Shown here: one piece after another, positions 1 to 5,204 of the stretch
How positions within the stretch are numbered: position 1 is the stretch's first letter
Layout of the letters: every line of letters begins with the position of its first letter
Source of the DNA: Phycisphaerales bacterium
GTDB lineage: Bacteria; Planctomycetota; Phycisphaerae; Phycisphaerales; SM1A02
Reading direction: 5' to 3'
Assembly (NCBI GenBank): GCA_007125255.1
Contig: SLDM01000075.1
Coordinates: 1 to 5,204 of the forward strand
DNA: 5,204 bases
Notes under the pieces: model-generated
Database searches by the model: none
What the model saw: only the letters and a program-made list of their open reading frames with translations
What the model was told of the DNA's origin: nothing
Translations under genes and position numbers: made by a program

Positions 1-2
1 CC

Positions 3-272
3 CCGGACGCGTCCCCGAAGCCGTCCCCGGATGTGGCCCGACCGACCATCGGCGAGAGCGAACTTCAAGCCGTTCGCGAGGCGTTTGAACGGGCGTCGGA
101 TGAAGCCCGTCCGCTGCCGGACCGGATCGCCGATGCCGAGCGGGCCCAGCGCGACCTGCGCGAGCTGCTGGACGGCGTTGATCGCGATGAACTGGACGAA
201 GAGATTCCCGCGCTGGAACGCGCGATCGCGCGGTTGCTGGACCGGCTACGCCTCCGGGATTTCTTTCCCTGA
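3..272 (+). CDS. C-terminal fragment of an unrecognised charged helical protein (5' end outside window)
   Basis: The frame is open from the left edge and ends at a TGA at 270-272, giving 89 visible residues. The first dozen or so residues are a Pro/Ser-rich linker (PDASPKPSPD). The rest is very rich in Glu, Asp, Arg, Leu and Ala with hydrophobic residues spaced for amphipathic helices or a short coiled coil, and it ends in RLRLRDFFP. No catalytic motif, metal-binding cluster, signal peptide or membrane segment is visible. A GTG at 33 could start a 79-residue protein, but there is no Shine-Dalgarno sequence before it and the frame stays open upstream. The C-terminal tail of a longer protein is therefore more likely. 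The gene converges with the membrane protein on the other strand. Codon use is GC-rich and consistent with real coding sequence. I do not recognise the family and assign no function. Confidence 0.65.
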   Translation, partial: PDASPKPSPDVARPTIGESELQAVREAFERASDEARPLPDRIADAERAQRDLRELLDGVDRDELDEEIPALERAIARLLDRLRLRDFFP

Positions 273-324
273 TCAACCGGCCGACTCTTCGACCCGGCGC
301 CGAACGACTCTCAGTTGCTCCGGC

Positions 325-347
325 CTGATCCCCTTTTCCAGGATCAG
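325..347. terminator. weak hairpin 3' of the first gene, possible terminator
   Basis: CTGATCC (325-331) pairs perfectly with GGATCAG (341-347) around a 9-base loop that contains TTTT. It lies about 50 bases after the first gene's stop. No T-tract follows the stem, so it does not meet the usual intrinsic-terminator pattern. The terminator role is only suggested by its position. Confidence 0.22.
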
Positions 348-368
348 ATCCGGGCGAGCAGAGCAGTA

Positions 369-406
369 ACCGCGGAGGGCGCGGAGGACGCGGAGAGAGC
401 GCGGAG
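369..406 (+). repeat. left arm of inverted repeat, 9-bp CGCGGAGGN tandem units
   Basis: Three consecutive 9-bp units (CGCGGAGGG, CGCGGAGGA, CGCGGAGAG) start at 371. A fourth related unit ends at 406 after a 2-base phase shift. Bases 369-396 are the exact reverse complement of 575-602. This purine-rich unit belongs to a type of dispersed intergenic repeat I associate with GC-rich environmental genomes. That association is from general knowledge and was not searched here. Confidence 0.85.
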
Positions 407-520
407 TGGGAAGAGAAGACTCGCTGGCGGGTTCATTGGCAGCGCTTCAGAAGTCGGCGAGCGTGACCGGCAGGGATGAGAGCGTTCAGCGAAGGCATCC
501 GGAGATGGGCCGCAGGCCAG

Positions 521-555
521 CGCCTCCATGCTCCCACGTCGTCACTCCCTTTCTC
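521..555 (-). repeat. degenerate copy of the 8-mer (GTGACGRA-type) repeat family
   Basis: On the minus strand this reads GAGAAAG, then GGAGTGACGACGTGGGAG, then CATGGAGGC. The array near 2.9 kb has GAGAAAG, then TGAC, then GGAGTGACG (2943 onward), so a 4-base gap gives a continuous 16-base match. The 10-mer GCATGGAGGC here is also identical to 3007-3016. Two separate matches to the same array suggest shared ancestry rather than chance, though each is short. Confidence 0.45.
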
Positions 556-574
556 AACTCGTTTGCTTTGCCCT

Positions 575-602
575 TCTCCGCGTCCTCCGCGCCCTCCGCG
601 GT
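575..602 (-). repeat. right arm of 28-bp perfect inverted repeat
   Basis: Every base of 575-602 is complementary to 369-396 in inverted orientation, with 178 bases between the arms. The arm ends 39 bases beyond the stop codon of the membrane glycosyltransferase. No matching short duplications are visible just outside the two arms (AGCAGTA on the left, GAATCTC on the right), so recent transposition is not supported. Confidence 0.88.
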
Positions 603-622
603 GAATCTCCTTTCGCGCCCGA

Positions 623-647
623 AACTGATCTGGGATTCGTATCAGTT
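623..647 (-). terminator. hairpin overlapping the glycosyltransferase stop codon
   Basis: AACTGAT (623-629) and ATCAGTT (641-647) form a perfect 7-bp stem with an 11-base loop. The second arm covers the TGA stop (642-644, minus strand). On the minus strand the stem is followed by TTCGGGCG rather than a run of T, so a terminator or mRNA 3'-end stabilising role is only possible. Confidence 0.25.
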
Positions 648-2822
648 GATCCGGTAGAGCCGGGCACCGGCCGGCCAGCTCCGGACCTGAGAGAGGTGCT
701 CCTCCAGAACCTCGAGCAGGTGTTCCGGCTCGAGCGCATCGGCGAGCCAGCCCGATCGCTTCCAGATGCGGAGCATCGTCGGATCGACGTACACGTGGGT
801 GTAGCCCCGCTCACCCAGCGCGGCGAACCATTGTTCAGGTTCATCCGGCGAAAGGCCCGCCAGCTCCTCCAGGGGGCCGCGGTCCCAGACGGTGGTGTAG
901 GTGAACGATCCGCGCAGATAGAACGGCGCGGCCTCACCGATGAGCAGAACGTGCGCATCATCCGGGAGGAGGTGGTTCAGATAGATCCAGGGGACGGCGC
1001 GACGGCCGAGTTCGCGGCGCTGAGCCGCGGAGAGCGCATCACCCGTGAGCACCTCCGTCATCCCGAGGTGCGCCGCCGGCGCGCCGCCTGATTCACGGGC
1101 GAAGATCAGGAGCCCCGGCAGACACCAGAGCAGCAGGCAACCGGCAACGAGAAATCGATAGATCGTCGGGGGCGCCGCTCGTGCCCCGCCGAGGGCCCCG
1201 CCGAGAACCGGGCCGAAAGCCGCGCCGAAAAGAGTCACGACGCCGAGGGTGGTCAGGATCGACAGCGGCACGACCGCGGGAAGCATGAACCGGGACTTGA
1301 TGTGGGTGAACCCGATCCAGAAGATGAGCTGCACCGCCACGACGACCGCAAGCTGCGCCGTCCGCCGGGAACCGCCCCGGATCGCGAAGAGGATTCCGCC
1401 GAGCAAAGCGAGCCAGGGCAGGATGAGCCACTGCGGCTTCCACGGTTCCTGTTCGTTCGGCGGATCACCGATTCCAAAGCGGCCGAGCTCGTTCCAGGCA
1501 TGCATCATGCGTTCACCGATCGGCGCGGTGATCTGGTGCGCTTCGTTCCAGGTGCGCGCCTGTTCTTCAGACCAATGCGCCAGGCCGAGAGAATCGGTCG
1601 CGAAGGGGAAGACGGGGTTGCCCGACTGCCGCGCGATGTCGAGGAGCCATGGACAGAGCACGATCAGCCCGACGAGGGATCCGGCCAGGACGGCTTTGAA
1701 CCACGCGGAGCGGGGCAGTTGCCACAGCAGCAGCACGCCGAGCGGGGCGGCCACGTAGCCGACAGCCGTCAGCTTCGCGCCCACGGCGACCGCGGCGATC
1801 AAGCCGATGATCGCACCGATTTTCCACGCGGCAATCTCCCGGGCCGGGCGGGCCAGGAGAAAGAGCCCCGTCGCCAGCATCAGGACCACCGGCATCTCGT
1901 TGTAGGCGAGAGATCCGGTTACGAGGACCCAGGGGGTGCCGATCACCAGCACCGCCGCGATGATGACGGCGGAGTGATCTCCACTCCGGCGCGCTTCTTC
2001 AGAAGCTCGATCAGTGAGAAACCCATGCGCGGCGCGTCCGGTCATCACCGCCGCCAGGAGGGCCAGTGCGGCGTGAAGCAGTTGGCCGCTGACGGCCGCG
2101 GCCACCGCATCGCCGCGCAGAACCGCCAACTGGTAGTACGCCGCCTCCATGAAGCCGGGAAGAAAGCTGTAGACGTTGTGTTCCAGCGGCCCCATGCGGC
2201 CGTGATCGAGCCACTCCGCGGGCAACTGCAGGTGGTAGCTCAGCACGTCGTACCCGCCGAACTCGGTCGACCAGAGCAGCCCCGGCGCGGAGAGGGAGGC
2301 AACAAGCAGCACCGCCAGCGCGGGTGCGGCAAGTAGGAGCGCCCACCGTGGGGAGATGAGCGGGGGATGCGGGTTGAGCGGCGTCGGGTCGGGGATCGGC
2401 GCCGGATCACTCGCGGCAGCCCGGCGGATCCGCAGCGCGGCCAGAACGACGCCGAGGAGCAGAGGCGCCCACGCGAGGAGCGTGCCGAAAAGCTGAAAGG
2501 CTCCCAGCCGCGCGAGGCCATGGCCCAGGGCCAGAAGGATGGCCACCCCGAGGGCGAGGGCGAGGAGATGGTCGAATCCCGCGCTCGTCCGGCGCGGCGG
2601 CGCGAGACCCGGCACCTTCGAGACCAACCAGGCACCGTAGCCGTATGCCGCGAACAACCACAGCAGAGGCCAGGGAAGCCCGTCGACCAGCGCCAGGATC
2701 GCTCCCATCGTCAGCGGCGCGGATCCCGAACCGGTCATCGTCGTCAGGACGAATGCGATGAAGAGCGTCACGATGAATCCGCATGCGATCGGCATCGGCA
2801 CGGCTGACGGACGGGCGGTCAT
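642..2822 (-). CDS. multi-pass membrane glycosyltransferase, ArnT/PMT-like (GT-C type)
   Basis: This 726-residue protein has about 13-15 predicted membrane helices: roughly 12-30, 41-63, 85-130 (two), 160-178, 235-258, 284-324 (two), 335-394 (three) and 466-573 (four). A loop after the fifth helix holds GGYDVLSYHLQLPAEWLDHGR (188-209) and NVYSFLPGFMEAAYY. This resembles the first periplasmic loop of lipid-carrier-dependent GT-C enzymes, where an Asp (here probably D192) is catalytic. GNPVFPF (401-407) and HIKSRFMLP (507-515) also recur in such proteins. Residues 600-726 form a soluble C-terminal domain (LLPDDAHVLLIGEAAPFYL). The likely role is moving a sugar from a polyprenyl-phosphate donor to an envelope acceptor; donor and acceptor are unknown. 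I chose the ATG at 2820-2822. The frame stays open 39 codons further upstream, but that part is translated repeat DNA. No Shine-Dalgarno sequence precedes the start. An in-frame ATG at residue 10 is an alternative. Confidence 0.85.
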   Translation of the reverse strand: MTARPSAVPMPIACGFIVTLFIAFVLTTMTGSGSAPLTMGAILALVDGLPWPLLWLFAAYGYGAWLVSKVPGLAPPRRTSAGFDHLLALALGVAILLALGHGLARLGAFQLFGTLLAWAPLLLGVVLAALRIRRAAASDPAPIPDPTPLNPHPPLISPRWALLLAAPALAVLLVASLSAPGLLWSTEFGGYDVLSYHLQLPAEWLDHGRMGPLEHNVYSFLPGFMEAAYYQLAVLRGDAVAAAVSGQLLHAALALLAAVMTGRAAHGFLTDRASEEARRSGDHSAVIIAAVLVIGTPWVLVTGSLAYNEMPVVLMLATGLFLLARPAREIAAWKIGAIIGLIAAVAVGAKLTAVGYVAAPLGVLLLWQLPRSAWFKAVLAGSLVGLIVLCPWLLDIARQSGNPVFPFATDSLGLAHWSEEQARTWNEAHQITAPIGERMMHAWNELGRFGIGDPPNEQEPWKPQWLILPWLALLGGILFAIRGGSRRTAQLAVVVAVQLIFWIGFTHIKSRFMLPAVVPLSILTTLGVVTLFGAAFGPVLGGALGGARAAPPTIYRFLVAGCLLLWCLPGLLIFARESGGAPAAHLGMTEVLTGDALSAAQRRELGRRAVPWIYLNHLLPDDAHVLLIGEAAPFYLRGSFTYTTVWDRGPLEELAGLSPDEPEQWFAALGERGYTHVYVDPTMLRIWKRSGWLADALEPEHLLEVLEEHLSQVRSWPAGARLYRIN

Positions 2823-2858
2823 GGGTAGAGCGTAGCGATTGAGAGGAGTGGGGGGAAA

Positions 2859-3021
2859 GTGACGGAGTGACGAAGTGACGAAGTGACGAAGAAAGGCACG
2901 AAGGCACGGAGGCACGAAGGCACGGAGGCACGGAGGCACGAAGAGAAAGTGACGGAGTGACGGAGTAACGAAGTGGAGGGATTAAAAGGGGCACGAAGGC
3001 ATGTAGGCATGGAGGCACGAA
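2859..3021 (+). repeat. mosaic array of two 8-bp tandem repeats
   Basis: The units fall in blocks. Four GTGACGRA span 2859-2890, six GGCACGRA span 2895-2942, and three GTGACGGA/GTAACGAA span 2949-2972. After a spacer containing ATTAAAAG come four GGCAYGNA units (2990-3021). GAAA (2891-2894) and GAGAAA (2943-2948) act as joints between blocks. The two unit types share the ACGRA core and differ mainly in the first bases. The array fills the divergent spacer between the membrane protein and the oxidoreductase. Read on the minus strand it gives meaningless Cys/Leu/Arg/Val/Pro/Ser-rich frames. It lacks the 25-35-base repeats and unique spacers of a CRISPR array. Confidence 0.92.
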
Positions 3022-3059
3022 GGGGGCGGCGATCTCGGCGCGGGTCCTGAATCCGACAA

Positions 3060-3082
3060 TCCCGCTTTCGCCGGGAATGACG
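3060..3082. repeat. REP-like hairpin element (TCCCGCTTTCG...GGGAATGACG type)
   Basis: The sequence TCCCGCTTTCG, then C, then CGGGAATGACG matches the widespread bacterial intergenic element TCCCGCTTTCGCGGGAATGACG except for one inserted C near 3071. On the minus strand the stem is TCCC/GGGA plus GC/GC, capped by a GAAA tetraloop, with the extra G bulged. The preceding GGTCCTGAATCCGACAA resembles the usual flank of this element. The family match is from memory. Confidence 0.6.
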
Positions 3083-3118
3083 CAATCACACGAACCTCTC
3101 CCTCGCCCACCCCTTCGC

Positions 3119-3134
3119 CGATCGGCGCCGATCG
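3119..3134. promoter_or_regulatory. 16-bp perfect palindrome, candidate operator
   Basis: CGATCGGCGCCGATCG is its own reverse complement and lies about 104 bases before the oxidoreductase ATG. TCG (3115-3117) and CGA (3135-3137) extend the symmetry if one base is skipped. The same bases can be read as two copies of CGCCGATCG at a 10-bp spacing (3116 and 3126), one helical turn apart. It could bind a dimeric regulator, but GC-rich DNA makes such palindromes fairly easily. No convincing -35/-10 pair is visible beside it. Confidence 0.3.
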
Positions 3135-3224
3135 CGATACCATCAACCGGATCGTTTCAGTTTGATTGCATCGGTCGTGTGCCGATTGGATTCAGGCCAA
3201 TGGTGCATCGTGAGCGTCAACGGT

Positions 3225-3229
3225 GGAGG
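3225..3229 (+). promoter_or_regulatory. Shine-Dalgarno GGAGG before the oxidoreductase
   Basis: GGAGG, within GTGGAGGAA, ends 8 bases before the ATG at 3238. An in-frame TGA at 3211-3213 rules out a longer N-terminus, leaving only a GTG at 3223 that overlaps the ribosome-binding site. This fixes the start with good confidence. Confidence 0.85.
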
Positions 3230-3237
3230 AACGAGTC

Positions 3238-5204
3238 ATGCGGCCGGTGAAACACGGCGGGGGATGGCGGGCGATTCTGTACACCCTGCGTCAGGCGCGC
3301 CGGGCCGGCGGGTTCCTCCGCATGTGGAAGGCCCTGCGCTCCCGGAATGCCTGCAAGACCTGCGCGCTGGGCATGGGCGGCGAACTCGGCGGGATGGTCA
3401 ACGAGAAGCGGCACTTCCCCGAGGTCTGCAAGAAGTCCGTGCAGGCGATGGCCGCGGATCTTCAAGGCGCGATCCACGAGCACTTCTTCACCGATTTCAA
3501 CCTCGCCCAACTCCGCGGCTTCTCCTCGCGCGAACTCGAAGCCGCGGGGCGGCTCACGCGCCCCGTCGTCGCCGGACCGCTCGATCAGAACTACCGCGAG
3601 ATCACCTGGGACGACGCGATCGACCGCATCGTCACCCGGCTGAAACGGACGAAACCCGAGGAGGCGATGTTCTACTTCTCCGGGCGTTCCTCCAACGAAG
3701 CGGCGTTCATGTTTCAGCTCTTCGCCCGGCGGTACGGCACGAATCATGTGAACAACTGCTCCTTTTTCTGTCACCAGGCGTCGGGGGTCGGGCTTACCGC
3801 CGTGACCGGTTCGAGTGCCGGGACCGCCACCCTGGAGGACATCGATCGAGCGGACCTGCTCTTCGTGATCGGCGCGAATCCCGCGAGCAACCACCCGCGG
3901 CTGCTGCGAACGATGGTCGATCTCCGCCGCCGCGGCGGGCGGATCATCGTGATCAACCCGGTGCGCGAACCGGGGCTGGTGAAGTTCAAGGTCCCCTCGG
4001 ACTGGCGCAGCATGCTCAAGGCGTCAACCATTGCCGATGAGTACGTGCAGCCGCACGTCGGGGGGGACTGCGCGCTGCTTGCCGGTCTGCTGAAGGCAGT
4101 GCTCGAAAGCGATGAGGCGGGGGCGCTGGATACCGCCTTCATCGAGAACCACTCGGAAGGATGGGAGGCGTGCCGCGCGTCGGTCGAGGCGATGGCGTGG
4201 GACCAGATCACCCATCGCAGCGGCATCGACCGCGCGGAGATCCGGCGCATTGCCCGGCAGTACCTGGCGTCGAAGAACACGATCTTCGCCTGGGCGATGG
4301 GGATCACCCACCACGAGCATGGTGTGGCCAATGTTCAGATGATCGCCAACCTCGCGATGGCCCGCGGGATGCTCGGACGGTCCGGCGCCGGCCTGCTGCC
4401 GCTGCGCGGGCATTCGAACGTCCAGGGCGTCGGCTCGATGGGCGTGGTGCCGAACCTGAAGCCGGCGATCCGCGAGAAGATGGAACGGGCGTTCGGGGTC
4501 GCGCTGCCGGAGGAGAGCGGTGACGACACGCTGCAGTCACTGGAACGCGCCGAGGCGGGAGGGCTGCAGTTCATCTCGTGCATGGGCGGCAACCTGTACG
4601 GCTCGAGCCCGGATGCGAACTTCGCGGCCGGGGCGTTCGCGAAGACCGACTTCGTCGTCTACTTCAATACGACGCTGAACACCGGCCACGTGTGGGGACG
4701 GGGCCGGGAGACGTTGATTCTTCCGGTCCTCGCCCGCGACGAAGAGCCGCAGACGACGACGCAGGAGTCGATGTTCAGCTACGTCCGGTTCAGCGAAGGC
4801 GGCCCCGCCCGGCACGACGGGCCGCGCAGTGAGGTCGATCTGGTCCTGGAGATCGCCCGGCGCTACTTCGGTGAGGATGACCCCATCGACTGGTCGGCGC
4901 ACGCCGACCGGGCGAAGATCCGCGAGAAGATCGCGGCGGTGATTCCCGGCTACGCGCCGATCGCGAAAGGCGAGGGCGGCAGCGGGGGGGCGCCGAACGG
5001 GTCGCGCGAGTTCCACGTCGCGGGACGGCGATTCGATCGTCCGCACTTTGCGACGGAGAACGGACGGGCCCGGTTCCACGAGGTCGACCTGCCGCCATTG
5101 GTCGGCGACGATCGTGACGAAAAGACCCTCCGGCTGATGACGCTGCGATCGGAGGGGCAGTTCAACACTGTGGTCTACGAGGAAGAGGATCTCTACCGCG
5201 GCCA
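3238..5204 (+). CDS. FdhF/YdeP-family molybdopterin oxidoreductase (formate dehydrogenase alpha-like), 3' end outside window
   Basis: The ATG follows a good Shine-Dalgarno sequence, and 655 codons run without a stop to the right edge. The family is usually about 750-780 residues, so roughly 100 are missing. Similarity to E. coli YdeP runs along the whole length: SGRSSNEAAF (148-157), GANPASNHPR (212-221), MGITHHEHGVANVQ (354-367), PLRGHSNVQG (388-397), CMGGN (448-452) and LRSEGQFNTVVY (636-647). C39, C42 and C64 are Fe-S ligand candidates. C178-H179 sits where FdhH has Sec140-His141, making C178 the likely Mo ligand. R390 matches FdhH Arg333 and K66 its relay Lys44. There is no Tat or Sec signal and no membrane helix, so the protein is probably cytoplasmic with a bis-MGD cofactor. 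True formate activity is unproven for the YdeP branch; the substrate and electron partner are unknown. No accessory gene such as fdhD is in view. Confidence 0.93.
   Translation, partial: MRPVKHGGGWRAILYTLRQARRAGGFLRMWKALRSRNACKTCALGMGGELGGMVNEKRHFPEVCKKSVQAMAADLQGAIHEHFFTDFNLAQLRGFSSRELEAAGRLTRPVVAGPLDQNYREITWDDAIDRIVTRLKRTKPEEAMFYFSGRSSNEAAFMFQLFARRYGTNHVNNCSFFCHQASGVGLTAVTGSSAGTATLEDIDRADLLFVIGANPASNHPRLLRTMVDLRRRGGRIIVINPVREPGLVKFKVPSDWRSMLKASTIADEYVQPHVGGDCALLAGLLKAVLESDEAGALDTAFIENHSEGWEACRASVEAMAWDQITHRSGIDRAEIRRIARQYLASKNTIFAWAMGITHHEHGVANVQMIANLAMARGMLGRSGAGLLPLRGHSNVQGVGSMGVVPNLKPAIREKMERAFGVALPEESGDDTLQSLERAEAGGLQFISCMGGNLYGSSPDANFAAGAFAKTDFVVYFNTTLNTGHVWGRGRETLILPVLARDEEPQTTTQESMFSYVRFSEGGPARHDGPRSEVDLVLEIARRYFGEDDPIDWSAHADRAKIREKIAAVIPGYAPIAKGEGGSGGAPNGSREFHVAGRRFDRPHFATENGRARFHEVDLPPLVGDDRDEKTLRLMTLRSEGQFNTVVYEEEDLYRG

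Larger units (their letters stand above)
273..641. other. convergent intergenic region carrying dispersed repeats
   Basis: These 369 bases separate the stop codons of two convergent genes. Frames here translate to low-complexity strings typical of repeat DNA, such as SASSAPSAV, and none has a plausible start or ribosome-binding site. The stretch contains a weak hairpin (325-347), two arms of a 28-bp inverted repeat (369-396 and 575-602), a degenerate 8-mer-type repeat on the minus strand (521-555) and a hairpin that overlaps the downstream stop codon (623-647). I see no tRNA, rRNA or recognisable small RNA. Confidence 0.7.

Noticed and set aside
231..272. Resemblance of the first gene's RLRLRDFFP tail to the end of the chromate-resistance ChrB N-terminal domain
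   Set aside because: Only a handful of residues agree and the preceding helix does not carry the rest of that domain's features; too weak to name the protein.
344..657. Short frames on both strands in the convergent intergenic region (61 and 83 codons)
   Set aside because: They cover the inverted-repeat arms, read as SASSAPSAV-like strings, and have no ribosome-binding site.
1302..2336. Plus-strand open frame of 344 codons antisense to the glycosyltransferase
   Set aside because: It encodes a charged, low-complexity Arg/Gln/Asp-rich string typical of the antisense of hydrophobic GC-rich coding DNA. The minus strand encodes a convincing polytopic membrane protein.
2859..3021. Possible CRISPR array
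   Set aside because: The repeat unit is only 8 bp, directly tandem and without unique spacers; no cas gene is present.
2407..3085. Minus-strand frames starting in or just beyond the repeat array (CLRASVPSCLRAF-type peptides)
   Set aside because: The peptide repeats are translations of the 8-bp DNA repeats and the frames then run out of frame into the glycosyltransferase.
3162..3190. Candidate promoter TTGATT with a downstream -10 for the oxidoreductase
   Set aside because: The hexamer at the right spacing (ATTGGA) is a poor match to TATAAT; not enough to call.
3308..3354. Twin-arginine signal in the oxidoreductase N-terminus (ARRAGGFLRMW)
   Set aside because: The RR is not followed by the consensus residues plus a hydrophobic segment and cleavage site; the Fe-S cysteines start only 17 residues later.
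3217..3894. Minus-strand 225-codon frame antisense to the oxidoreductase
   Set aside because: No recognisable motifs; it is explained as a GC-rich shadow of the conserved plus-strand gene.
3162..4040. Long plus-strand open frame of 292 codons
   Set aside because: It lies in another frame over the oxidoreductase, is Arg/Pro/Gly-rich without motifs, and ends inside a gene whose own frame shows conserved family motifs throughout.

Overview
The window looks like a piece of a GC-rich bacterial chromosome. No taxonomic marker is present. Three things make a planctomycete-type or similar environmental bacterium (or metagenome bin) a reasonable guess: high GC, intergenic short-period repeats of the kind often seen in such genomes, and a long multi-pass glycosyltransferase with a C-terminal soluble domain. 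This is inference only.

Layout: (1) Positions 3-272 (+) hold the C-terminal end of an unrecognised, highly charged, helical protein whose start lies outside the window. (2) Positions 273-641 are a convergent intergenic stretch. It contains a perfect 28-bp inverted repeat (369-396 and 575-602) built from a 9-bp CGCGGAGGN unit, and between the arms a degenerate copy of the repeat family found near 2.9 kb. (3) Positions 642-2822 (-) encode a 726-residue polytopic membrane protein of the ArnT/PMT-like GT-C glycosyltransferase type. (4) Positions 2823-3237 are a divergent intergenic stretch. It holds a mosaic array of 8-bp units (GTGACGRA and GGCACGRA, 2859-3021), one REP-like hairpin (3060-3082), a 16-bp perfect palindrome (3119-3134) and a Shine-Dalgarno sequence (3225-3229). 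(5) Positions 3238-5204 (+) hold a large FdhF/YdeP-family molybdopterin oxidoreductase, open at the right edge with 655 residues visible and roughly 100 missing.

The two complete or nearly complete genes diverge from the repeat-rich spacer and show no evident functional link: one modifies or builds envelope glycans at the membrane, the other is a cytoplasmic redox enzyme. The most notable content is the repeat material flanking the glycosyltransferase on both sides. It also creates misleading reading frames, including a 39-codon false N-terminal extension of the glycosyltransferase. In the oxidoreductase the third cysteine of the usual iron-sulfur motif is replaced by Met, while the Mo-ligand Cys, active-site His and Arg, and relay Lys positions are kept. 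I found no convincing evidence for a new multi-gene system; the candidate novelty is the repeat architecture.
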